From Albidovulum aestuarii (GTDB lineage Bacteria > Pseudomonadota > Alphaproteobacteria > Rhodobacterales > Rhodobacteraceae): a DNA stretch of 64,000 nucleotides. The first letter of the stretch is position 1. Each line of letters opens with the position of its first letter. This document shows, in pieces, positions 7,461-15,474 of this stretch. The translations under genes were made by a program, and so were the position numbers. Location of the stretch: positions 842,462 through 906,461 of the forward strand of contig NZ_JASBQQ010000001.1 of the NCBI RefSeq assembly GCF_029961185.1, in the 5' to 3' direction. The notes beneath the pieces were generated by a model. It did no database searches. It was not told the DNA's origin and saw only the letters and a list, made by a program, of their open reading frames with translations.

Positions 7461-8636
7461 TTACACCGCCTGCCCCGCCGCCCAACCCGACGACCAGGCC
7501 CACTGGAAATTGTAGCCGCCAAGCCAGCCGGTCACATCCACCGCCTCGCCGATGAAATAGAGGCCCGGAACCGTGCGGGCCTCCATCGTGCGCGCGTCGA
7601 GCCCGCCCGTATCGACACCGCCCAGCGTCACTTCGGCGGTGCGGTACCCCTCTGAACCGACCGGTTTGACTTGCCAGCGGTTCACCGCATCGCCAATCTG
7701 GTCGAGTACGGCATTCGACTGATCGGCCAGCCGCCCGGAAACCCCGGTCGCCTCAAGAACGATGCCAGCGACCTTCTCTGGCAAGTACCGGCCAAGCGCA
7801 GTCTGCACCGCGATGCGTCCACCAGCGCCCCGCAGCGCCTTCAACGCGGCGGCAACATCGCAGCCCCGCGCCAGATCGACCGTCAGGCTGTCGCCCTCGC
7901 GCCAGTAGGAACTGATCTGAAGAATCGACGGGCCCGACAGACCGCGATGGGTGAACAGAAGCCCCTCCTCAAAGGCAGTCCGGCCAAGCGTCACGCGTGC
8001 CTCGACCGACACCCCGGCAAGGGGGCGTAGTTTCTCAAGATCCTGTTCCGCGAATGTCAGGGGTACCAAAGCGGGGCGGATTTCGGTGACAGCCAACCCG
8101 AACTGCTCGGCAATCCTATATGCGAATCCCGTTGCCCCCATCTTCGGTATGGACTTGCCCCCCGTGGCCAGCACGAGGCTTTCCGCCCGGATCATGCCGC
8201 CCGAGGTTTCGACCAGAAAGCCACCATCCCGGGAGACCGTCGATATCCCGGTCCCCAGCCTCAGATCTACGCTCACATCTGCCATGTCGCGCACCAGCAG
8301 ATCAACGATCTGCCGCGCGCTGCCGTCACAGAAAAGCTGGCCAAGCGTCTTTTCATGCCAGGCGATTCCGGCCGCATCGACGCGGGCAATGAAATCAGCC
8401 GGTGCAAAGCGTTTGAGGGCCGAGATCGCAAACCGGGGATTGCCCGAAAGAAACCGCTCAGGCGGAGCTTCCAGATTCGTAAAATTGCAGCGGCCTCCGC
8501 CCGATATCCGGATTTTTTCACCCGGATTGCGGGCATGATCCAGAACGACCACTCGCCGCCCGCGACGCCCGGCCTCCACCGCGCACATCATTCCGGCGGC
8601 ACCAGCCCCAATGATTATAACGTCTGTCGTTTCCAT
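7461..8636 (-). CDS. BaiN/HI0933-family NAD(P)/FAD-dependent oxidoreductase
   Basis: 391-residue flavoprotein of the HI0933 (BaiN/RdsA) family. It starts with the dinucleotide-binding motif VIIIGAGAAGMMCA, has ISGGGRCNFTN (a family hallmark), VLATGGKSIPKMGATG in the middle, and a C-terminal FAD motif LYFIGEAVDVTGWLGGYNFQWAW. The physiological substrate is unknown for most members. The ATG at 8636 is chosen because the longer in-frame extension upstream runs antisense through tRNA-Gln, giving a spurious peptide. The gene converges on kdsA with 17 bases between stops. Confidence 0.88.
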   Translation of the reverse strand: METTDVIIIGAGAAGMMCAVEAGRRGRRVVVLDHARNPGEKIRISGGGRCNFTNLEAPPERFLSGNPRFAISALKRFAPADFIARVDAAGIAWHEKTLGQLFCDGSARQIVDLLVRDMADVSVDLRLGTGISTVSRDGGFLVETSGGMIRAESLVLATGGKSIPKMGATGFAYRIAEQFGLAVTEIRPALVPLTFAEQDLEKLRPLAGVSVEARVTLGRTAFEEGLLFTHRGLSGPSILQISSYWREGDSLTVDLARGCDVAAALKALRGAGGRIAVQTALGRYLPEKVAGIVLEATGVSGRLADQSNAVLDQIGDAVNRWQVKPVGSEGYRTAEVTLGGVDTGGLDARTMEARTVPGLYFIGEAVDVTGWLGGYNFQWAWSSGWAAGQAV

Positions 8637-8733
8637 GCGGGCCGGTATACCGGAAAACCCCGACGCACAACGGCACAATTCAGCGAATTTGGTCTTGCAG
8701 GGCAGAGCCGCCTTGGGTAAGAACCCGCACCGT

Positions 8734-8808
8734 TGGGGCGTAGCCAAGTGGTAAGGCACCGGTTTTTGGTACCGCGCACCGTAGGTTCGAATCCTACCGC
8801 CCCAGCCA
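8734..8808 (+). tRNA. tRNA-Gln (anticodon TTG)
   Basis: The cloverleaf is readable: acceptor arms TGGGGCG and CGCCCCA, discriminator G, encoded CCA end, T-arm GTAGG TTCGAAT CCTAC, and anticodon loop TTTTGGT giving TTG. The first anticodon-stem pair is mismatched. Its 3' end is the integration target of the mobile region that follows, where the same 3' sequence recurs at 9219-9241 and 12081-12103. Confidence 0.93.
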
Positions 8809-9218
8809 ACACCCACTAAGTCATTGATATAATGCAGAAATTAGTATTTCAGCGCGTAGTTTCGGGACTACTCTGAGGTATAATAAAACCCCAGACACCA
8901 ACATTACCGAAATTCTGCCCGTTTCCCTGAAAAGTCTGGAATCGCGATTTTCGCGGTAGCAGTTTGGGCGAATGTGATGGCGATAGCATCGCATTCCAAG
9001 CGGTGAGAATTAAGCGGATCTGCCGATCGATATTCAAAAAATATCTTCTCCTTCCATTTTGCCAGTGGCAATAGTCAGTATGAACCAGACGTGGCATTCC
9101 ACTGCTTTCGCCTTGTCCGGGTCTAACTGCTACCACCCAGACTGCAACGATGGAAAGTGAATCGTAACCTTCTGATTTTACGGCGGTATTTCGGCACCAT
9201 CAAAAGATGTACTGGAAA
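8809..9218. other. Decayed end of an older integrated element
   Basis: No gene can be supported here. The stretch around 8930-8965 (AAGTCTGGAA, then ATTTTCGCGGTAGCAGTTTG) closely matches the one at about 9365-9400 just past the second tRNA-like repeat. That suggests tRNA-Gln is followed first by a collapsed copy of the same recombinase-element end and then by a complete one. Confidence 0.45.
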
Positions 9219-9241
9219 TTCGAATCCTACCAGCCCAGCCA
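9219..9241 (+). repeat. tRNA-Gln 3'-end repeat (putative att site, left)
   Basis: 23 bases identical to the tRNA-Gln 3' end (8786-8808) at 21 positions: TTCGAATCCTACC, then two changed bases, then CCCAGCCA. It lies just beyond the C-terminal end of the serine recombinase gene and fits an attachment site made by insertion into the tRNA. Confidence 0.7.
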
Positions 9242-9462
9242 CCGCAAATAACCAATTGATATTAATGGATATTATGTGAAATAGCCGCCTGCATTCAGGG
9301 GCATTCGCAGGTTCCAGAATTGCCCAGACCGCCGATCTGGCGGAATAGCGACAGAATCTGCCGAAAGTCTGGAAACGCCATTTCGGCGGTAGCAGTTTGC
9401 AGGCGGGATGTTCAGTAAAGGAAGGTCTGGCGATTTCGCAGCGGCGGCAACGGTTCGTGCGA

Positions 9463-11139
9463 TCAGAGCGATTTGAACTGCGCCCGCTGTTCCTTCCAGA
9501 TTGACGGGAATGCGTGGGATTTCAGCCAGTCAGACGTGAGGCCGGTCGGTTGCCGGCCCTCGAATACATCGCGGATAACGTCCGGAGCCAGAAAAGCCAG
9601 TTCGAGAAGATGCTGGATACGCCGTTTCGAGGCGCCTTCAGCTTCCGCGATTTCCGCATAGGTTTGACCGGAACGGATCATGCCGAAGTAACGATGCGCC
9701 AGAGCGATGTTTCTGAAGAGAGTCTCGTCGCGGGTGCCGGCAGCATCTGCGAGGATGAGCTTTGTTTCGACGCCGCGTTTTCGGTGCCTGAACGCGTACT
9801 CAAGGATCAGGTGATCCGCAGAGATGCGTCCCTGTTCGGTGCGCAGGCGCGCTGCGACTTCCTTCGCTGAGAGGACAATTCCGATCTTCCCCGGCGCGAT
9901 TTGTACGCGTTCGACAAGGCAAAGGAGTTCCCCGCCTTTCTCGTCGCCGGTCTCGATCTCACCACCGGCCAGTTCTGTCAAAAGCTTGACACTTGATGCC
10001 ACTTCTTCCGTCGTAGCATCGCTGACGATATTAGCCTGTACCGTCGGCACACGCAGGTGGTTCCTGACCAGATCGGCAAGCAGCGTTTCAAGTTCAGGCG
10101 CCGGCAATCGCCAACCACCGGGATCTTTCGGATCAGAACTGCGGATCAGACGATGGGACACATAGTACCGGAGCCTGCGGCCCTTTGCGGTTTGGGTATG
10201 GCTGGGCGTCAGCCGGTCGCCGGTTTCGTCAAACACCTTTCCGGTCAGTAGGGAAACATGGCGTTTCGCACCATCGCTGTTTCGTCCTTTGCCCGAGCGC
10301 AAAATGACTGCACCAGCCTTCAGCAGTTCCTGCAACGCGTCCCAGACAGCAGGGTCTATGAGTGGCGGATGCTGGCCAGGCCAGACCTTTGCCTTGTGCC
10401 GGATGCGGCCTGCATAGATCGGGTTGGTCAGAATGTGATAGATGTGGCCGAAGCTGAACGGCGTTCCGCCCTTCAGCCGGCCTGACGACAATGTCCGGAT
10501 TGCTGTCCTCAGACCCAACTTATCCGCCTCGGCTTTGACGACCCGGATATTGCGATGCTGGCGGTAGAGATCGTAGATGGTCCGGATCGTTCGCGCGTCC
10601 GCCTCCCGGATCTTCAGCGTTCTGCCAGCGGGTTCATAGCCCAGAGGCACATTGCCCCCCATCCAGAGCCCCTTCCTTTTGGACGCCGCAATCTTGTCCC
10701 GGATGCGCTCGGCCGTCACCTCGCGCTCGAACTGGGCAAAGCTCAGCAGCATGTTCAACGTGAGCCGCCCCATGCTGGTGGCCGTATTGAACGATTGCGT
10801 GACAGACACAAACGACGCGCCGGAGGCATCGAGGATATCGACGATCTTGGCAAAATCGGCCAGTGACCGGGTCAGCCGGTCGATCTTGTAGACCAGGATC
10901 TGATCGACTGCTCCCCGGTGAATATCCGCCAAGAGCCGCTGCAGACCGGGTCGTTCCATAGTGCCGCCGGAGATACCGCCGTCATCATAGCGATCCGGCA
11001 CCTGCACCCAGCCTTCGTTCTTCTGGCTGGTGATAAAGGCGGCGCAGGCTTCGTGCTGAGCATCAAGCGAGTTGAAGTCCTGTTCCAGCCCGTCGTCCGA
11101 GCTCTTGCGGGTGTAGATCGCGCAGCGGATTTTTTTCAT
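9463..11139 (-). CDS. Large serine recombinase (site-specific integrase)
   Basis: 558-residue large serine recombinase. The N-terminal resolvase domain starts at CAIYTRKSSDDG, with the catalytic serine in the RKSS motif, and contains YDDGGISGG, YKIDRLTRSL and FAQFEREVTAERIRDKIAASK. A recombinase domain and zinc-ribbon-like region follow (TGKVFDETGDRLTPS). Such enzymes integrate and excise elements at short att cores, using a separate directionality factor for excision. The ATG at 11139 overlaps the stop of the DUF2924 gene, and the stop lies 222 bases from a tRNA-3'-end repeat. A clear homologue with the same neighbours sits at 50052-51692. I infer it catalyses integration at the tRNA-Gln end. 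Confidence 0.9.
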   Translation of the reverse strand: MKKIRCAIYTRKSSDDGLEQDFNSLDAQHEACAAFITSQKNEGWVQVPDRYDDGGISGGTMERPGLQRLLADIHRGAVDQILVYKIDRLTRSLADFAKIVDILDASGASFVSVTQSFNTATSMGRLTLNMLLSFAQFEREVTAERIRDKIAASKRKGLWMGGNVPLGYEPAGRTLKIREADARTIRTIYDLYRQHRNIRVVKAEADKLGLRTAIRTLSSGRLKGGTPFSFGHIYHILTNPIYAGRIRHKAKVWPGQHPPLIDPAVWDALQELLKAGAVILRSGKGRNSDGAKRHVSLLTGKVFDETGDRLTPSHTQTAKGRRLRYYVSHRLIRSSDPKDPGGWRLPAPELETLLADLVRNHLRVPTVQANIVSDATTEEVASSVKLLTELAGGEIETGDEKGGELLCLVERVQIAPGKIGIVLSAKEVAARLRTEQGRISADHLILEYAFRHRKRGVETKLILADAAGTRDETLFRNIALAHRYFGMIRSGQTYAEIAEAEGASKRRIQHLLELAFLAPDVIRDVFEGRQPTGLTSDWLKSHAFPSIWKEQRAQFKSL

Positions 11140-11573
11140 GCGCTGCTGCCGGTTGCTTTGTTCAGCCCGAAAAAGCGCGGTCCTGACCAACTCGTCCCCG
11201 TAATGTGCAGAGCAATGGCCGACAGCGATTTGTAACACTTGTCATTCAGCACAAAGCCGTTCTCTGTCGCATCAACCTGATACCGGCGGCCGTTCCATTC
11301 CCGGATCAGCTGCGTCCCGGGTCGGATCGCCAGAGCCGGGTCACGAACCGACTTGCCGTCTGCCACCGCATTCAGGGCGCGCTTCAGGTCCGGGGGCAGC
11401 CCCCCGAACCTTCGGCATTGCTCATGCCAGATCAATGCCTTGCGCATGAAGATCATCGACAGGAAATGCGGTGGCGCTGCACCGAATGCCTCCGCCCATG
11501 CCACGCGGAGGGCGGAGCGATCCATTGCGCTCAGGCCCGCCCACCGTGCCTCTATCACATCATCTGCCGTCAT
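11136..11573 (-). CDS. DUF2924 domain protein
   Basis: 145-residue protein of the DUF2924 type. The N-terminal half is helical (LRVAWAEAFGAAPPHFLS, then LPPDLKRALNAVADG). The C-terminal half holds GTQLIREWNGRRYQV and SLSAIALHITGTSWSGPRFFGL. That second part resembles the RAMA/DUF4357 pattern (a strand-rich module with SLSAxAxxITG), a class suggested to recognise DNA; this likeness is my inference. The gene sits between DUF3489 and the recombinase with overlaps on both sides, exactly as in the second copy at 51689-52099. The constant pairing argues for a role in controlling recombination, such as directionality or target recognition, but none is demonstrated. Confidence 0.8.
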   Translation of the reverse strand: MTADDVIEARWAGLSAMDRSALRVAWAEAFGAAPPHFLSMIFMRKALIWHEQCRRFGGLPPDLKRALNAVADGKSVRDPALAIRPGTQLIREWNGRRYQVDATENGFVLNDKCYKSLSAIALHITGTSWSGPRFFGLNKATGSSA

Positions 11574-11878
11574 CAGGTCGCATCCGCATCCGGCATGGCA
11601 ATTATCTGGTACCGCGAAGATTTCCCGTTGCCCGGCTTGGCGGACGTGACCTCATAGCCAGCCTTGCGGAGGCCCGTCAGAGCCGCACGCGTGGTGTGCG
11701 GCAACCAGCCGAGATTCTTGCTGATCGTCGCCACGTCGGCCCCGTCCTTCCGGCCGAGCAAGGCGATGAGTCTGGCTTTCTTTGTTACCGCCCGAGGCGC
11801 AGATACCGGCTTTGGGTTTTGCTCGAACCTTGGCTTAGCAGCTGTCGTCGGTTCTGACTTTTTTGATGGTCTGGTCAT
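11573..11878 (-). CDS. DUF3489 domain protein (winged-helix-like)
   Basis: 101-residue basic protein of the DUF3489 type. A lysine- and proline-rich N-terminus precedes a helix-turn-helix-like core: KKARLIALLGRKDGADVATI, then LGWLPHTTRAALTGLRKAGY, then GNGKSSRYQI as a wing. It is the first gene of the DUF3489-DUF2924-recombinase operon and overlaps the next start. A homologue occupies the same place in the second unit. A DNA-binding regulator or recombination directionality factor would fit, by inference from context and fold likeness only. Confidence 0.75.
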   Translation of the reverse strand: MTRPSKKSEPTTAAKPRFEQNPKPVSAPRAVTKKARLIALLGRKDGADVATISKNLGWLPHTTRAALTGLRKAGYEVTSAKPGNGKSSRYQIIAMPDADAT

Positions 11879-12020
11879 GATTGTCTCCGTTCTGATCCCG
11901 CAGACCCAATAGGGCTCCTGCTACTGACCAAAGCCCGGCAATCCGGGCGGAGACATTTGCGCCGCCGCATGGGGGCGACGCTGTCGACAGTACCGCTCTC
12001 CTCAACAGGCAAGTCCAGTG
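11879..12020 (-). promoter_or_regulatory. Conserved leader of the recombinase unit, with hairpin
   Basis: This non-coding stretch matches 52422-52553 in front of the second unit. Shared blocks are CTGCTACTGAC, a hairpin GCCCGG-CAAT-CCGGGC at 11933-11948 followed by GGAGA, ACCGCTCT, and AAGTCCAGT. Conservation of non-coding DNA between diverged paralogues points to a promoter, operator or recombination-control site. Transcription would run leftward into DUF3489. Confidence 0.55.
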
Positions 12021-12080
12021 AAATATCCGGCAAAGATCTAAATTTAGTACGTAAATCCACCATCAAATGATGGTCTCTGG

Positions 12081-12103
12081 TTCGAATCCGACTTGCCCAG
12101 CCA
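12081..12103 (+). repeat. tRNA-3'-end-like repeat (putative att site, right)
   Basis: TTCGAATCC, six variable bases, then CCCAGCCA. It agrees with the 9219-9241 repeat at 20 of 23 positions and with tRNA-Gln at 18. With that repeat it brackets a unit of about 2.9 kb containing only the recombinase, DUF2924 and DUF3489 genes. The T-stem does not pair, so this is not a functional tRNA. Confidence 0.6.
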
Positions 12104-12275
12104 CACACTTCCGCAAATCGAGACGGTGCGACGTTCACTCCCGAAATTCGCGCGTTTTCCGCGGCTTGCGCGGAGGGCCCGTTTGCGCAGACCGTCAATG
12201 CACGGCCGATGGCCGCGCAAATCACAAGAAGTCTGCGTTTGGCAATTTCGCGGTGCGAGGTGTGGAGAGGGTGGA

Positions 12276-12388
12276 TCAGAGTGCCGCGACCATGAGGCGC
12301 TGCGCTGTCCAGTCGGATGGAAGCACATGGGTCTTGCACCAGTCTGAGGTGAAGCCGAGCGGTTGCCTGCCATCGAGAACGTCACGAA
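12276..12388 (-). pseudogene. C-terminal remnant of a third serine recombinase
   Basis: The last 37 or so codons (DVLDGRQPLGFTSDWCKTH and onward, ending MVAAL) closely match the end of the recombinase at 50052-51692. The 170 bases beyond the stop, up to the att-like repeat, also match (12098-12388 against 49874-50162). The remnant is cut at about 12388, where an IS1634-type fragment begins. A third copy of the recombinase unit therefore once stood here. Confidence 0.8.
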
Positions 12389-12714
12389 CCATCGCCTGCC
12401 CGATCGCATCCGGGCCCACGCCCTGATCTGTTTCCTCGCCCTTGTGCGCTATCGCGTCATGCGCATGCGCCTGAAAGCCAAGGGCCATCTCGCGAGCCCG
12501 CGCACCGCGCTGGATCTGCTGGTCCGCATCCAGAAACACACCACCCATATCGGCCCCAGAACCTTCACCGGAACCTCGAAAGTCCAGCACGAACAACTCG
12601 AACTCTTCGACGCCCTGAACCTCCCGAAACCCGCCTAAGCGCCGCCGTTGTGGCAAAACCACAATTCCGGACGCACAATATCAATGGCTTATAAATTTAG
12701 CTGTCGAAGGTGGG
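12389..12714 (+). mobile_element. IS1634-family fragment (transposase C-terminus and one end)
   Basis: The reading frame to 12638 encodes about 83 residues (HRLPDRIRAHALICFLALV onward, ending PKPA) that match the C-terminus of the complete transposase at 18134-19780. The fragment ends with TAGCTGTCGAAGGTGGG at 12698-12714, which agrees with the 17-bp terminal repeat of the complete copy at 15 positions. The left part is missing. Confidence 0.8.
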
Positions 12715-12715
12715 G

Positions 12716-12796
12716 GAACCGGACATAGAGCATCACTGCCAAGCGAATGACTTCGGGGCTCGTTCGGAAGCCACGGAAAACGTGCGATCTTGTCAT
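12716..12796 (-). pseudogene. IS6-family transposase N-terminal fragment
   Basis: Reading leftward from an ATG at 12796 gives a peptide with GFRTSPEVIRLAVMLYVRFP, the typical N-terminus of IS6-family transposases, which then runs into the end of the IS1634 fragment and stops. Only about 27 transposase codons remain. Confidence 0.6.
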
Positions 12797-12861
12797 CCTT
12801 GAAGGCTACGCTACGCCCCTGCAACCATCAAGGTGCTCAACTTGACACCGTCCGCTCGACT

Positions 12862-13935
12862 TCATTGCCCCGCTCGGTGGTCGGGCTTTTCGTCAGCTGG
12901 ATTCGCCCCAAATCGCCGAAACTTTATCGGAGTCACGCCAAAAGCCCGCTTGAAGGACTTGTTGAAAGTGGAAGTTCCACGAAATCCGCAAGCGAGGGCG
13001 ACCTCGACTATCGGCATTGAGCTTTGTTCCAACAATTTCATGGCATGTTTCAACTGTGTCTGACGAGTGTATCTTTGTGGTGAGGTTCTGATATACTTGG
13101 CGAAGAGGCGTTCCAGCTGACGGGGAGAAATATTGAGGGACGAGGCCAACTTACTCAGCGGCAGCGGATATTCAATACTGGCTTCAATCTTATCTATCGC
13201 GGCGCTTAAGGTACGCGGAATGCCTCGAAACCTGTTCGCGGCAAAGCGTGGCTGTTGACTCAGTCCGGTTCGAACCGTCCCAGCCAAAAGCTGCGCTGCA
13301 ACTTCGCCTGCCAGGCTGTGGCCAAGTCGTTCGCGGATCAGCGCCAAAGTAAGATCGAGGGCCGCCGTCTCGCCGGGACTCGTCACGACTAGACCGTCGC
13401 GACAAAAAATTGTATCTGACACCGACACGGTCGACACAGTTTCTTGCAATGCGGTTGCGCGGTTCCAGTGTTCGGTGCAGCGCAGGACATGTCCACTTTC
13501 GGCAAGCGTACGAATTGCAGCGCCAATCACACAAATCGACTTGCCGTGTCTTTTTGCAATGCGCGCGACAAGACGCACGGCACGTTCGTCGTCCACAGAG
13601 AGCGTATTACCAGTGCAAAGAATCATGGCGTCGTAGGACTTGGCTAAAGCAGATACACCCTCTGCTTCGGACAACGCTTGACCGACCGTGATCTGGATTC
13701 CGGATCGAGAGCGCAATTCAGTGCCGTTGATGCCAAACAGGAGTGACTGAACGAAACGCTCTCCGCTTAAGCGTCCAGCCAACGACAGCGCCTCGGCAAT
13801 GGCTCCAAGAGCCAGCATTGAAAATCCGTCAGACAAGACAATGGCGATACGCAAACGCACATCCAGATCTTGCGATTCACGGCGCGTAAGTGTGCTGGAC
13901 AGCAGATTGTCATCGAAGGAAGAGTACAAGGCCAT
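12862..13935 (-). CDS. GlxA-type transcriptional regulator (DJ-1/PfpI + AraC domains)
   Basis: 357-residue regulator of the GlxA type. The N-terminal 200 residues form a DJ-1/PfpI-like amidotransferase-fold domain (IAIVLSDGFSMLALGAIAEAL, then ICVIGAAIRTLAESG); the nucleophile position appears to be non-cysteine, so this part is probably a ligand sensor. The C-terminal AraC domain has two helix-turn-helix motifs, LPLSKLASSLNISPRQLERL and IVEVALACGFRGTSTFNKSF followed by FGVTPIKFR. Such proteins often control quaternary-amine or nitrogen-compound genes. Its place beside the AmiC/AmiR genes suggests nitrogen regulation, which is not proven. The upstream in-frame region offers no better start than 13935. 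Confidence 0.85.
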   Translation of the reverse strand: MALYSSFDDNLLSSTLTRRESQDLDVRLRIAIVLSDGFSMLALGAIAEALSLAGRLSGERFVQSLLFGINGTELRSRSGIQITVGQALSEAEGVSALAKSYDAMILCTGNTLSVDDERAVRLVARIAKRHGKSICVIGAAIRTLAESGHVLRCTEHWNRATALQETVSTVSVSDTIFCRDGLVVTSPGETAALDLTLALIRERLGHSLAGEVAAQLLAGTVRTGLSQQPRFAANRFRGIPRTLSAAIDKIEASIEYPLPLSKLASSLNISPRQLERLFAKYIRTSPQRYTRQTQLKHAMKLLEQSSMPIVEVALACGFRGTSTFNKSFKRAFGVTPIKFRRFGANPADEKPDHRAGQ

Positions 13936-14226
13936 TAATCAGACTCCGATAGCGCTAAGAACGGCGGGCATCCGGAGGCGAGATGTGCGTGTTTCCATTT
14001 CATTATCTGCGGAGTGCCGAGCAGCAAAGATCGCTTCTCGGGCCGAAAGCGGATGGAAACCGGTACGAGGATATTGCGGCCGCTGAGAATTCCGTTATTG
14101 AGTACCTGCTTCATCGTACGACCGTTGTTCATCTCAGAATTCGACGGCAGACAGTCCCGATGCGCTTGGACTCCCGATCCGCTTTGTAATCACCCCCGGT
14201 CAATGGGAGGATTGCCCAGACACCGC
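13936..14226. other. Intergenic stretch without a recognisable gene
   Basis: This 291-base stretch lies between the end of amiC and the start of the GlxA-type gene, both on the minus strand. Short open frames exist on both strands, but none has a recognisable product or ribosome-binding site. It probably holds the promoter of the GlxA-type gene. Confidence 0.4.
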
Positions 14227-15375
14227 CTAAAGCGCGAAATGGAATGCCGGTCGGCAACTTGCAGCGAGGACGTCGACGTAGTTGATCTGATAGGGGTCCG
14301 GCTTGACGGAATTTGATGGCGATCGCACGATCTGGAATGTTCCGGCGTCCTCCATCACACCGATTCGTGGCCACTGGTAGGTGTGATTGTTCTCACAATC
14401 GACTTTTATCCGGCCTTGAGGCGCATTCACCTCTACCCGATAAATTTCCTCGCGAAGACGGTTTGCGTCCATTCCGTCAAGTGACCTCATCGCATTCGCA
14501 AACAAATGCACTTGGGAATAGGCCGCTTCGGCGCAGGTATCAATCGGCACCGAGCGGCCGAAGCGCTCAACAAATCGTTTGCAGAACAGACTGTTCTCCG
14601 GCGTCTCAATCGACGCGAAATACGGGGAAGAGGTGACATGACCCGAGAGTGGCAGATGTTTCATTTTCGAAAGATCCAGTTCACTAGCTGTCAGGCTGGC
14701 GATTACGATATCATTCGGAGTTATACCTCGCTCGTGAAATGCATCGTAAAGTCGAGTGGATCCTGATCCGACAACAGTCGACAGCACAACATTTGCTTTC
14801 GTCGACATTATGTCCGAGACGATATCGTCGATCTGACTATCAGCGCAATCAAGTGGAACATATCTCTCTCGAACGACCTTTCCGTTGCTTTGGGCAACGA
14901 GGTCCTTGATGACGCGGTTCGACTCCTGTGGGAACACGTAATCCGACCCCAGCAGATAATATGAAGCACGGCCCCTTTCGCACAGGTATCGGTGCAACTC
15001 TAGGTGCAGTTGATTGGGACAAGGTCCGGTAAATATTATGTTTGGTGAGTAATCAAACCCCTCATAGCATGTCGGATAAAACAGTATTGCGTTTCGTTTT
15101 TCCACACATGGTGTGACTGCTTTCCTGCTGAATGAGGTGGTACATCCGAAGATAACCGAAACCCCATCGTCCAACAGCAGCTTGTTCGCCAACTTGCTAT
15201 ATTGCTTGGGATCCGATCCCGGGTCGCAAATGATCGGATCAATCATTCGGCCGTCTAAACCACCGTTCAGGTTTATCTCGTCGATTGCGAGTATCGTCCC
15301 CCTAAGTTGCGAGCTTCCATACCACCTACTGAAACCCCGCTGTGAAAACAGAACTCCAACCGTCAAACTTTCCAT
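14227..15375 (-). CDS. amiC: AmiC-like amide sensor / negative regulator
   Basis: 382-residue periplasmic-binding-protein fold without a signal peptide, so cytoplasmic. It follows Pseudomonas AmiC closely: VGVLFSQRGFSRWYGSSQLR, CDPGSDPKQY, FYPTCYEGFDYSPNI, GSDYVFPQESN, VLSTVVGSGSTRLYDAF, SPYFASIETPENS and APQGRIKVDCENNHTY. AmiC binds small amides and, in their absence, holds AmiR inactive. The ATG at 15375 has a GGAG site 10 bases upstream; a longer in-frame start at 15444 lacks one and adds a basic extension with no counterpart in AmiC. The amiR gene lies 99 bases upstream on the same strand, the reverse of the Pseudomonas amiC-amiR order. Confidence 0.9.
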   Translation of the reverse strand: MESLTVGVLFSQRGFSRWYGSSQLRGTILAIDEINLNGGLDGRMIDPIICDPGSDPKQYSKLANKLLLDDGVSVIFGCTTSFSRKAVTPCVEKRNAILFYPTCYEGFDYSPNIIFTGPCPNQLHLELHRYLCERGRASYYLLGSDYVFPQESNRVIKDLVAQSNGKVVRERYVPLDCADSQIDDIVSDIMSTKANVVLSTVVGSGSTRLYDAFHERGITPNDIVIASLTASELDLSKMKHLPLSGHVTSSPYFASIETPENSLFCKRFVERFGRSVPIDTCAEAAYSQVHLFANAMRSLDGMDANRLREEIYRVEVNAPQGRIKVDCENNHTYQWPRIGVMEDAGTFQIVRSPSNSVKPDPYQINYVDVLAASCRPAFHFAL

Positions 15376-15474
15376 TTTGCTGCTCCGAATTACTTGGCGT
15401 GTTTTGTGGCGATGTAGCACTCTGCGCTTGTCTACCCATTTCAAAACCGTTGGTCAGAACAAAAAGTTCTTCCC

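Noticed and set aside
8637..8816. 60-residue N-terminal extension of the BaiN-like gene
   Set aside because: The extension is an antisense reading through tRNA-Gln, and a good start with the dinucleotide-binding motif exists at 8636.
8849..9136. 95-codon minus-strand frame
   Set aside because: No recognisable product, no ribosome-binding site, and it lies in decayed element-end sequence.
12081..12103. Possible tRNA gene ending in CCCAGCCA
   Set aside because: The T-stem does not pair and no upstream cloverleaf half is present, so it is only a 3'-end fragment.
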